A stretch of DNA of 64,000 bases from Glaciozyma antarctica PI12 (taxonomy: Eukaryota > Basidiomycota > Microbotryomycetes > Kriegeriales > Camptobasidiaceae). Both the position numbers and the translations under genes were made by a program. The stretch's first letter is position 1, and each line of letters begins with the position of its first letter. Location: contig KZ627148.1 of the NCBI GenBank assembly GCA_002917775.1, positions 396,030 to 460,029 of the forward strand, written 5' to 3'. Below the pieces are notes generated by a model. The model had not been told where the DNA came from, did no database searches, and was given only the letters and a program-made list of their open reading frames with translations. Below, piece by piece: positions 53,202 through 64,000 of this stretch.

Positions 53202-55521
53202 ATGGCCAAGTCCAAGTCAGCCGCCAACGCGGTCCCGCAAGGCGAGCTCCAAATCCGCGTCTGTACCGACATCGTTCGCGCTCTCCTGGATGCGCACACG
53301 GCCGGCCGCAACGTCAACCTCAACGCCCTCAAGACTGAGATTGCCAAGAAGCATCAGGCGGCAGTCCTTCCCAGGCTCGTCGACATCATCGCGGCGGTAC
53401 CGCAGGAGGTCAGGGACATCCTCCTGCCGAAGCTCAGAGCAAAGCCCGTTCGAACGGCCAGTGGAGTGAGTCTGGGCGAAATGGAGAGCGGGAGGGGAGC
53501 TGATGGAGTGTGCTGTGCAGATCGCTATCGTGGCTGTCATGTCCAAGCCTCATCGTTGCCCTCACATCGCCATGACCGGAAACATCTGCGTGTGGGCTCG
53601 AGTTTGCGTTCTCTTCGAGGTGGCAAAGGCGCTGATCCCGACTCGCTCTGCAGGTACTGCCCTGGTGGTCCTGACTCGGACTTCGAGTACTCGACGCAGT
53701 CCTACACCGTGCGTTTCCTCCCAGCTCGTGCGAATGCGGCCAGCTCATCTCGATGTCAACAGGGATACGAGCCTACGTCCATGCGCGCTATTCGTGCACG
53801 CTACGATCCTTACGAGCAGTCGAAAGGTCGGGTGGAGCAACTGCGTGCTTTGGGACACAGCGTCGACAAAGTGAGGACTGCACGTCGGGATCTCGAGGCC
53901 TTGCTAATCCCCTACTTCCAGGTCGAGTTCATCATCATGGGCGGGACGTTCATGTCGCTGCCAGAGTCCTATCGATCGCATTTCGTCTCCCAGCTTCACA
54001 ACTCGCTCTCAGGATTCAACGGAACTGACATTGACGAGGCGGTTCGGTGAGCTGCTCTCGCTTCGAGCCGTTCTTCCTTCGCTGAGCTGCTTGCGCTGTA
54101 GGTACGCTGAGCAGGCCAAAACCAAGTGCATTGGAATCACGATCGAGACTCGACCAGATTACTGCTTGAAGCCTCATCTCAGGTACGGCGAATCTCTCCG
54201 CGGATGAGCACGAGAACTGACTGCGCGCGTCCAGCTCCATGCTTCGATACGGCTGCACGCGGCTCGAGGTACGTTTGCTGTTCTTGGTGCGGGAGCTTCG
54301 ATGGCTGACCTTTCGCTCCTCAGATCGGCGTCCAATCTGTTTACGAGGACGTTGCGCGCGACACGAACCGAGGACACACTGTTCAGGCGACTTGCGAGAG
54401 CTTCCACCTCGCCAAGGATGCAGGCTTCAAGGTCGTCTCCCACATGATGGTGCGTCTTGCCCCAAGCTTCCTCGCTTCCGCTAACGCATCTCTTCAGCCC
54501 GATCTCCCCAACGTCGGCGTCGAGCGAGACATGGAGCAGTTCCACGAGTACTTTGAGAACCCCGCCTTCCGCTCTGATGGCCTTAAGATCTACCCGACGC
54601 TAGTCATTCGAGGAACTGGACTTTACGAGCTATGGCGCACCGGTCGCTACAAGAACTACACGCCTAACGCTCTCGTTGACATCGTCGCTCGCATCCTTTC
54701 GCTCATCCCTCCCTGGACCCGAATCTACCGAGTACAGCGGTCCGTCACCTCTCATCTCGTCCGAGTTTGCTCCCGCTGATACTTCTCGCAGAGATATCCC
54801 CATGCCTCTCGTCTCGTCCGGCGTCGAGAACGGCAACCTTCGCGAGCTCGCCCTCCAGCGAATGCGCGACTTCGGCCTCACCTGCCGCGACGTGCGAAAT
54901 CGCGAAGTCGGGCTGCACGAGATTCATCACAAAGTCCGCGTACGCTCCTCCCCCTCGTTGCCGTGTCGCATGTGCTGACCTTGATTTCAGCCCGACGAGC
55001 TCGAGCTCATTCGGAGGGACTACACTGCGAACGGAGGATGGGAGACGTTTCTGAGCTACGAAGATCCCGAGCGCGATATCCTCGTTGGGCTTCTACGACT
55101 CCGCAAGTGCAGCAAAGAAGGGACTTTCCGCGAGGAGCTTCTCAAGGACGGGCAATGCTCGATGGTCCGCGAGCTACACGGTACGTTCCTCGCCCCCTCT
55201 TCTCTCCTCAACCTGACGCGGAGCGCAGTGTACGGAACGGCGGTGCCGATGCATTCTCGTGACCCGACGCTCTTCCAGCATCAGGGGATCGGGACGCTGT
55301 TGATGGAGGAGACGGAGATGATCGCGAGAGGATTGCGAGCATGGGAGTCGGAAGCTCGTTGTCATCTCGGGAGTTGGGGTGAGGTCGTATTATGAACGCT
55401 TTGGGTTCAAGCTTGAGGGACCTTACATGACGTGAGTTTCTCGCGAGGTCGTGGACGCAGGAGTGGAGCTGATGCGTGTGCGTGATGCAGCAAACTCCTT
55501 CACGACGACGATGACTATTAG
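53202..55521 (+). CDS. ELP3: Elongator complex catalytic subunit ELP3, with an apparent frameshift
   Basis: tRNA wobble-uridine modifying enzyme with a radical SAM domain and a C-terminal acetyltransferase domain. Starts [20 protein letters not shown]. The iron-sulfur cysteines are in [20 protein letters not shown]; further hallmarks are [106 protein letters not shown]. The GNAT part has [19 protein letters not shown]; then at about 55327-55333 the frame must shift by two missing bases (or one extra) to read [20 protein letters not shown] and [13 protein letters not shown]. No intron can fit there. Without the shift a TGA follows at 55391-55393. The last exon gives KLLHDDDDY and TAG at 55519-55521. 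Around 11 introns. Confidence 0.9.
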
Positions 55522-55699
55522 GCTTGACTCGGTGCACTTTCGATGTTGTATTACGAGCAGGTTTGGATCCATCGCTGAGCGAGAGACGAGGCGAAGTCGA
55601 GAGCCCGGCGAAGCTCTCCACATCATTCTCTCTCCCAGATTCCAGCTTCGCAAGCTCAGCCCAGATAATACGATGCGACCCAAACCCTCCATTGCGTTC

Positions 55700-57611
<1,912 letters not shown>

Positions 57612-57935
57612 ATTGTTGGACGCTCTGAGTAGGGCTGAGGGTTGCTGTGGATTCTACGCGGGTAGGAGAGAGTCGACTCGGGTTGGAGAGCGTTGGAAGG
57701 TGTTAAGTTGGCGGGCAGCAAGCCAAAGCCGCGTCAGCCCAAGTCAAAATATTCGAATTATTTTACAGCGGGGGTAGCAACACCTGGCACTAACAAACAA
57801 TTCACCCTTTTCCCCTCTCCCCGCGCTTCTCCTTTCCACACCTCCTGCTAGCTTCCTGTACTGCTTTCTTCGATTTCGAGTTCCTTCCTACGACAAGTCT
57901 GGACTTGAGCCGCTCCCACTCAGTCCACGTTCAGC
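57612..57935. promoter_or_regulatory. shared upstream region of RPT1 and the adenosine deaminase
   Basis: 324 bases between divergent start codons. Contains an AT-rich patch (atattcgaattattttac, near 57748-57767) that stands out against the GC-rich background. I did not find a proteasome-associated control element (GGTGGCAAA-like). Confidence 0.45.
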
Positions 57936-60206
57936 ATGGACGCCGTCTCCCAGCACGCGGCTGCTCGAGCATCCCTGATCGCGAAGGAGCGGGCTCTTTC
58001 GCACCACCACATCGAACATCGTAAGCCAACACCACAGAGTATACCTGCGTACACGCTGACCTCGTTCTCCCGTGTCTACGCAGCTCTCTCGCCGACGGAG
58101 GAGAAGGCAGTTGCTCTCATCTCCGAGCTTCGTGCGAAGGAGATGCAGACTATCTGGAGCGACGTAGGGGATCCCACAGTCTGGCTAGGAATGCCATTTA
58201 CAGCCTCAAAGGCGTTGATGGAGAAGTCGAAGCTGTTTTTGCTGATCAGGCAGGTACGTTCGCTCTCGACGTTCACTCGTCGCAGCTGATTGACGGCTTC
58301 TTTTTTGCCACCAGATGCCCAAAGGAGGCATTTTACACTGCCACCTCGACGCCATGTGAGTTATTTGGCCAACCCGACTCACTCTCCCGCTGAAATCGGC
58401 GCAAAAGGAACGACGCGCACGCTCTCCTCCGACTCGCCCTCTCCCTAAACGATAACCTCTGCATCTCCGCCTCCGAATCCCTCGCAACCAAGCCCTCGGC
58501 TCTCATCACCTTCTCCACTTTATCTCCCACTTTGCCTCCCTTCGACATTCCTCCCCTATCTATCGAATCGCCCGCCTACGTCCCCGACTCACTCGTTCCT
58601 GCACATTATGCTCGCTCGGTATTCACAGGCGGACCCAAGGCTTTCGACGCCGATATGATCGCACGACTTACCGTCAAGCCCGAGAGCGTGACTTGGAGCC
58701 AGAATGAGGTCTGGGAGCATTTTATGTTCGCTGTCTCCCCCGGCGAAAGGAGTGAGCTGACCGGATACGACGACAGTTCTACGTTCCATGTCGCTGGAGG
58801 TCTCCTGGGATTCGAGCCGGTCTGGGAAGCCTACATCACGGAGGTCTTTGCTCGCTGTGCGGAGGTGCGCATTCTCTCTCTCAGATTGCGATTGCCCGGC
58901 TGACCCTTCATTGCACCAGGACAACGTTCCCTACCTCGGTTCGCCAACCTCCTTCGCTGCACTCACTCTCCTAAATCATGCTCCACAGAATGCCGGATCA
59001 ACTTCCTACACGACTTCATGGTCAGTTCCTCCGGACACCTCGACCTCCCGCACCGCGCCTGGGTCTCGCTCTTCCAGCGCGCCATCAACGGTGTCAAAGC
59101 CGCCTCGAATCCTTCGAGACCTTTCTGGGGCGCGCGAATCATTTATTCTACGATTCGCTTCATCGACCCTGGAGCGGAGAAGGGGCAGCTGAGGTGGTAT
59201 ATGGAGGACTGCATTGCGCTTAAGAGGGAGTTCCCCCACCTTATCGCAGGTGAGTCTTTTCCACGAGAGAGAACGCGACGAGTGCTGAGAATGGCGAACA
59301 GGTTTCGACCTTGTAGGCTGGGAGGACGGATTGCGACCACTCTCCGACTACATCGAGGATCTGCTCTGGTTCGTCGAACGGCAGAAGGAGGTTGGCCTCG
59401 ATATCCCCTACCTCTTCCACGCCGGCGAGACCTTGGGCGACGGTACCAAAGCTGATATGGTGCAGCTCCTTCTCTTCGCTCGACAGCTCGCTCGCTGACG
59501 CTGGCGTCGCTGCAGAATTTGTACGATGCGATCCTCCTAGGCACGAAGCGCATCGGCCATGGGTTCTCGCTGCCGCAGCACCCGCTGTTGATGGAGATCT
59601 GCAAGGAGCGCAAGATTGGTGCGTGCTTTCTTTTGCTGTAGCGAGGAGTGGCGCTGATTGCGATCGTTGCAGCTGTTGAGTGCTGTCCCATCTCGAACGA
59701 ACTGCTTCGCTACACGACTGGTACACCGGCACACGTACGTCTACTCCCTCTTTCTGAGACTCAAAGCTGATCCTTCGCACTTCAGCCTCTCGCTGTCAAC
59801 AACAACAACGCCGTCCCCGTCGCGCTGGCCTGCGATGATCCCCAGTTTTTCGGTGAGGTCGCCCCACCCTCCCGTCGTCGAGCCTCTCTAACAAAGTCTT
59901 CTCAGGGAATTATGGGCTGAGCTACGATTTCTACCAGGTTGGTGAAGTGTCTCGGCGCTGCGAACGCGTTTCTGACTCTTGCGATGAACAGGTCTTCACG
60001 TCGAGCGAGCAGATGACGATCCTGGGTCTGGGGAAGCTTGCTAGGCAGAGTATCGAAGTACGTTTCTCGATCTGCCTTGAGACCCTGGGACTAACATTCA
60101 CCGACAGTTCTCGATGATGCCTGAGGGGGAGAAGGGACAACGACTCGAGGAGTTTGACCAGCAGTTCGCGGCGTTCCTAGACCTTGTTGTGGCCTCTGTA
60201 ATCTAA
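57936..60206 (+). CDS. adenosine deaminase, ADGF/ADA2 (CECR1) family
   Basis: Metal-dependent deaminase of the adenyl-deaminase superfamily, converting adenosine to inosine. The ATG at 57936 gives MDAVSQHAAARASLIAKERA and the first exon ends within HHHIEHP. Metal-binding and catalytic residues are visible: GGILHCHLDAM (HxH), YLFHAGETLGDG (His and catalytic Glu), RIGHGFSLPQHPLL (His), VALACDDPQFF (Asp). Other family segments: SLFLLIRQMPKG-like KLFLLIRQMPKGG, EVFARCAEDNVPYLECRINF, AWVSLFQRAINGVK, IRFIDPGAEKGQLRWYMEDC, GFDLVGWEDGLRPLSDYIED, NELLRYTTGTPAHPLAVNNN. Animal ADGFs have a secretion signal; here none is obvious, so an intracellular location is likely. About 12 introns; ends FLDLVVASVI at the TAA ending at 60206. 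Confidence 0.9.
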
Positions 60207-60402
60207 GATATTTCGAGTCTTCCCGCGCTGAGAGTAGTGCACATTTCTAGCAACACTGAGGGGAAGAGGAGCGAAGAGAGCTTGCGAAGGAGCGGAGAGG
60301 GGTCACATCGGACGCCACGCGGTCGGCCTCGCTCGTTTGACTCAGTCCATCTCTGCTCCTCCGTTCTGCACCTCACTGCTCCTGCTCTGAACCAGTACAG
60401 CG

Positions 60403-61345
60403 ATGTCCAGCGACAGCGACGACGTCGCATCTCACGTTCGCGTCGACTCTTCGTTGCTTCGCGCCCTCGTCTCCTCCCAATCTCCCCTCCTCTTCTCCCC
60501 CTCTCACGAGCCCTACCTCCCCTTCCCCTCCGACTCCCCCTTCTCCTCCTACTTCTTCACCCCCTCTCGACTCTCCGACGGCCCCGCCCTTGTCCAGCTC
60601 ATGAACGATCCGACCGTCGACCCTTGGATTTTCTCAATGCCGCGTCCCTACCTCCTCTCGCACGCGGAGGAGTACGCCGCGAGCCAAATGGCGTCTCAGC
60701 GCAAGATTTTTGAGGAGTGGGAAGCTGGGATCACTGGCTGGCCTTGTGCGGTGCTGAGGATGCGGAGCCAGGACGGGGGCGACGAGTTTGTCGGGAATTT
60801 CGGAGTGGGACGCGAGGGGAGGTTCTTGAATTATGAGGTTGAGGTTGAGGAGCGGAAATCGAAGGTGGAGGAGAACTTGAGTCGCGCTTGCGGAGACCCA
60901 GCGACTGTCTGGACGATGGGATGTACGTCCTCTCCCTGGCTTCTCCTCGGACCTCGCTGACTTTTCTCAAGTCGCTCTCCTCCCCTCCCACACCGGCAAA
61001 GGACTCCTCACCGCCGCTCTCCACCACCTCCTCAATTCCTACCTCGTCCCAGTCCTCAACGTCGCCTACATCGAATCTCACGCCTTTGTCGGGAACGCCG
61101 GGTCTCGCGCCGTCCACCTCAAATGCGGTTTCAAGCAGACGGGTTCCTCGTGGATCCAGCAACGCGAAGATCGGGGAGGTCAAGTACGGGAGACCTGGAA
61201 TTTCGACTGGAGGAGCAACACCGTCACGCTCGCCTCTCCCTCGCTCCGCACTCTCATCTCCTCCCAATCCCCCCTTGCTTTTCCGCCACTCACGAACCCT
61301 ACCTACCCTTCCCCTCCGACTCACCTTTCGCCGACTATTTCATGA
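60403..61345 (+). CDS. GNAT N-acetyltransferase (RimJ/RimL-like), first copy of a tandem pair
   Basis: Starts MSSDSDDVASHVRVDSSLLR and continues SSQSPLLFSPSHEPYLPFPS, LSDGPALVQLMNDPTVDPWI, GITGWPCAVLRMRSQDGGDE. After one intron (donor gtacgtcc, acceptor ctcaag at 60971) it reads LLPSHTGKGLLTAALHHLLN, SYLVPVLNVAYIESHAFVGN, AGSRAVHLKCGFKQTGSSWI, ETWNFDWR. The later segments are the acetyl-CoA binding and C-terminal strands of Acetyltransf_3 proteins, which acetylate small molecules or protein N-termini. The stop expected after FDWR is missing: the frame runs on into the start of the second copy (SNTVTLASPSLRTLISSQSP) and ends at 61343-61345, adding about 40 residues. Substrate unknown. Confidence 0.72.
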
Positions 61346-62030
61346 CGCCTTTCAGCACTTCCGACGCCCCCTCTCTCGTCAACCTCATCCAGGACCCCTC
61401 CATCGATCCCTGGGTCTCCAGCCCTTCAACACCGTCCCTCGTCTCCTCCACGGTGGAGAGGATCACGGGGCAGATGGAGATTTCAAAGAATATACTGGAG
61501 AGCTGGGCGGGAGGAGTCGAGGGGTGGCCGTGTACCGTGTTGCGGAAGAGGAACGAGGGTGGGGGCGAGGGATTTGTGGGAGATTTGTGGGAGATTTGGG
61601 GGGTGGGAAGGCAGCAGGATTTCTTGGAAGTTGAGGATGGCGAGAAGCGGAGAGTGAAGATCGATGAGAACGAGGGGAGAGAGCCTGGAGATCCTGAGAT
61701 CATCTGGAGGTTGGGAAGCAAGTCGGTCCTCGCTGCCTCGCTACCTTCGCTGATCCCTTCTCTAGTCGCTCTCTTCCCCGCGCATACCGGCAAAGTACTC
61801 GTCAAAGGAACTCTCCTCCATCTCCGAGATTCCTGCCTCGTTCCAGTCCTCAATGTCGCGCACATCGAGTCGTACGCTTTCGGGGGAACGCCGGCACCCA
61901 TAAAGTCCACCTGAAGTGCGGCTTCAAGGAGATCGGGACGGCGTGGATTCGGATGAACGAGGACCGGGGAGGGAGCCTGAGGGAGGAATGGATCTTCGAG
62001 TGGAGGAGGGGCGAGAAGAAGACGACATAA
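61218..62030 (+). pseudogene. second, broken copy of the GNAT acetyltransferase
   Basis: Tandem duplicate of the gene at 60403, roughly 60% similar by eye: ASPSLRTLISSQSP, THEPYLPFPSDSPFADYFM, SDAPSLVNLIQDPSIDPWV, GVEGWPCTVLRKRNEGGGEG, FPAHTGKVLVKGTLLHLRDS, CLVPVLNVAHIESYAFGG, VHLKCGFKEIGTAWIRMNED, REEWIFEWRRGEKKTT. It lacks its own N-terminal 20 or so residues and any promoter, being joined in place of the stop codon of copy 1. Two single-base losses relative to copy 1 (about 61260-61285 and 61885-61905) put its middle in other frames. Its intron keeps the same position but has a GC donor (gcaagt at 61718, ending 61765). It is probably a decayed duplicate; a sequencing error at both sites is less likely but not excluded. 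Confidence 0.7.
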
Positions 62031-62067
62031 GAAAACTCGAATTATCCCTTTGTACCCACGGCGAAAG

Positions 62068-64000
62068 CTACTCCTCCTCCCCGCTCTGTTCCTCCTCCTC
62101 CTCTTCTTCTTCCTCCTCCTCCTCCTCGGGCACAGGCGCCTCGGTGTCAGGCACGCTCCGTCCATCAGCGAGCTCCATGACGCGTCGACCTTGCGTGAAG
62201 AAGAGCTTGACATCGCGGTTCGAGGTCGCCGTGATCGAGTAGGTGTTGCCTGCGCTGCAAGTCAGTCGATGCAAAGACGACGACAACGAACGAAAACGCA
62301 CCTCGAGGAACGAAGAAAGTCGCGCCGCTGGAATAGAGTCAGCGTGCGAAGGGCGAAGAGCGCGAGGGGAACGTACGGGCCGATAGCGAAACGAGTGCGG
62401 TGAATGACGACCGAAACGGCTCCTTCGATGCAGTAGAACATCTGCAAAAGCGCGTCAGCAAACGCCCGAAAGCGAGCGAACAGGAACTCACGTAGGAGTT
62501 GTCCTTCGCAGGCTTCTGCGGCTTCTCGCCTCCAGCAGGGATCTGGAGGATACCGCCTGCGAGGTAGTCGAGCTCGGTGTAGATCTTCTGGAACATGAAG
62601 CTGTTGTTGTGCGTCGGCCTCGGGTCAATCATCTTCTTTGTGAACGCGATCCCTGCAACATCACGCATCAGCTCCCTCCTGAACCAAAGTCGGACAACAC
62701 TCACTCCTAGTCGTCTCGGCGTTCCCCTCCCAACTCCAAACAACACCATTCTCATCCGTCATATCATCGACACCCTCCTCCTCCGGCACCTCATTCTTGA
62801 CGACGTGGCTCGCAGCGCGCTTGAAGCCCTTCCGACCAGTCTTGGAGAGCGATTCGACCGTTGCCTTGGGGATACGAACGACGGCATTGATCCCGACGCC
62901 CGAGGGACGACGTTTGTAGATAACTCGCTCGTTGCGCCAGTACTCGAGGGGCTCAAGGCGTTGGCGGGAGGATCGACGCACTGCGCCATCTCGAGATGAG
63001 CCGAGTTCGCGCAGGGAGAGGGAAGGAACGTACCACCATCTTCGTCGGTCGTCTCGCTGCGTCGTTTGCGGCTCTTGCTCGCTGCGAGGGCTGCAGGCGC
63101 CTTCTTGACGGCCTTCTCCTTGCCCTTGCCCTTCGCTGCCGCCGGAGCCTTCTTGCTGCCCTCTGCGCTCGCCCTCCCCTTCCTCGCCGGCTTAGGCGCG
63201 ACCACCTCCTCCTCCTCTTCCACCTCCTCTTCCTCCTCCTCCTCGTCCTGCTGTCCATCACCTCCGTCCTCGAAATCGAATCGCTCCTCGGGCTCCTCCT
63301 CCACAATCTCCCTCCCCTTCCCCTTGTCCTTCTTCTTCGGCGACTTGACCGGCGTTCCATTCGGTGAAGACGCAGCCGAAAGGTCGCTGAGCCTCGTCCC
63401 CCTCCCACCCTTCTTCTTCGACTGCTCCTGCTCCTGCTCCTCCTCCTCGGACGACGAATCAACATCCACCACCACCGGCACCGCCTTCTTCCCGCCCAAC
63501 ATGCTCAAACCAATACTCTTGCGACCCTTGGGCATAACGACCTTGCGAACGATCTCGGGCTCGTCGTCGGAAGAATCGGAAGGAGAGGCGCGGCGGTTCT
63601 TGCCGTTTGATTTGGAGGAGGGAGGGAGGATGGGAGTGCGCGCGGCGTTGAGGGACGTGTTGGTGGCGGTGGTGGTGGCGATTCGGCGGAGGGAGCTGGC
63701 GGGGGATTGGTTGTTTACGCGTCGCTGGAAGGTCGAGGGAGTGAGGGAGGAGCCTACGCCACCTCGTCAGCAACGGTGCGGAAAGGGGAAAAGGAGCGCG
63801 TACCATCGTCGACATCCATATCCTGCGTCGCCTCCTCCTCGTCTCGCTCGTAGTCTGACCCTCCTCCCCCGTAGTCCTCGTCCATCGGCAGTGGCTCCGC
63901 CTCCTCGCTCTCGTCCCGCACGACCTGCTTTCTCAAGCTCGACAAAACGCGCGCAGCGGACTTGGGCGGCTGCTTCTTGCCAGACTTGGGGCTCGAACGA
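62068..64000 (-). CDS. MIF2: centromere protein C (Mif2/CENP-C), 5' end outside window
   Basis: Inner kinetochore protein that binds CENP-A nucleosomes. Reading from the right edge (minus strand) the visible part has acidic and Lys-rich disordered segments (SSLRKQVVRDESEEAEPLPM, PKGRKSIGLSMLGGKKAVPV), then Glu-rich tracts. The CENP-C motif is SSRQRLEPLEYWRNERVIYK, with the conserved R.....PL.YW core. A cupin dimerisation domain follows: THNNSFMFQKIYTELDYLAG, GGILQIPAGGEKPQKPAKDN, SYMFYCIEGAVSVVIHRTRF, ATFFVPRGNTYSITATSNRD, VKLFFTQGRRVMEL. After the cupin it ends in a tail of consecutive Glu and EEQSGEEE. Stop TAG at 62068-62070. Several introns of about 50 bases. The start codon lies right of the window. 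Confidence 0.92.

Overview
This window is ordinary nuclear chromosome from a basidiomycete fungus. It is most likely a red yeast of the Pucciniomycotina (Rhodotorula/Rhodosporidium-like). That placement is an inference from the GC-rich, intron-dense, compact gene structure; no marker gene fixes the species. Almost every gene is cut by introns of about 45-75 bases. They have a gtgcgt- or gtgagt-like donor, a ctgac/ctaac-like branch site and a CAG (sometimes AAG) acceptor. Genes lie on both strands, often 80-300 bases apart, as divergent or convergent pairs. I see no transposon, virus-like element, rRNA, tRNA, CRISPR or metabolite cluster.

Left part (1-14 kb): an NmrA-like oxidoreductase (partial), chaperonin CCT4, nuclear transport factor NTF2, RNA polymerase III subunit Rpc31, a large acidic protein of unknown function, the branched-chain ketoacid dehydrogenase E1 beta subunit and an aldo-keto reductase. 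Middle left (14-28 kb): casein kinase I, an LEA_2-domain membrane protein, mitochondrial ribosomal protein mS35, a tiny ECM15/UPF0045 protein in eight exons, a UDP-galactose transporter, a single-pass membrane protein and a Dal5-type permease. Middle (28-46 kb): an adaptin that looks like AP-4 epsilon, a riboflavin-pathway type deaminase, the sterol sensor SCAP, ESCRT-III CHMP7, a Zip3/RNF212-like RING protein, NPRL2 of GATOR1, and an Inp54-like phosphatase with a hydrophobic tail. Right part (45-64 kb): ESCRT-I VPS28, TFIIB, GID4, SRP receptor beta, TRAPPC4, Elongator ELP3, proteasome RPT1, an ADGF-type adenosine deaminase, a tandem pair of GNAT acetyltransferases (the second broken), and CENP-C (partial).

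The genes are housekeeping loci for membrane traffic, transcription, protein turnover and nutrient signalling. They do not form one pathway, and I found no convincing new multi-gene system. The interest is in gene architecture: a start codon split by an intron (TFIIB), exons of 9, 12, 16 and 23 coding bases (ECM15, NTF2), GC-AG introns (VPS28, second GNAT copy), a frameshift in the most conserved part of ELP3, a read-through tandem duplication, and an AP-4 epsilon candidate. Several 5' ends (VPS28, SRP receptor beta, GID4, the single-pass membrane protein) could not be fixed from sequence alone.
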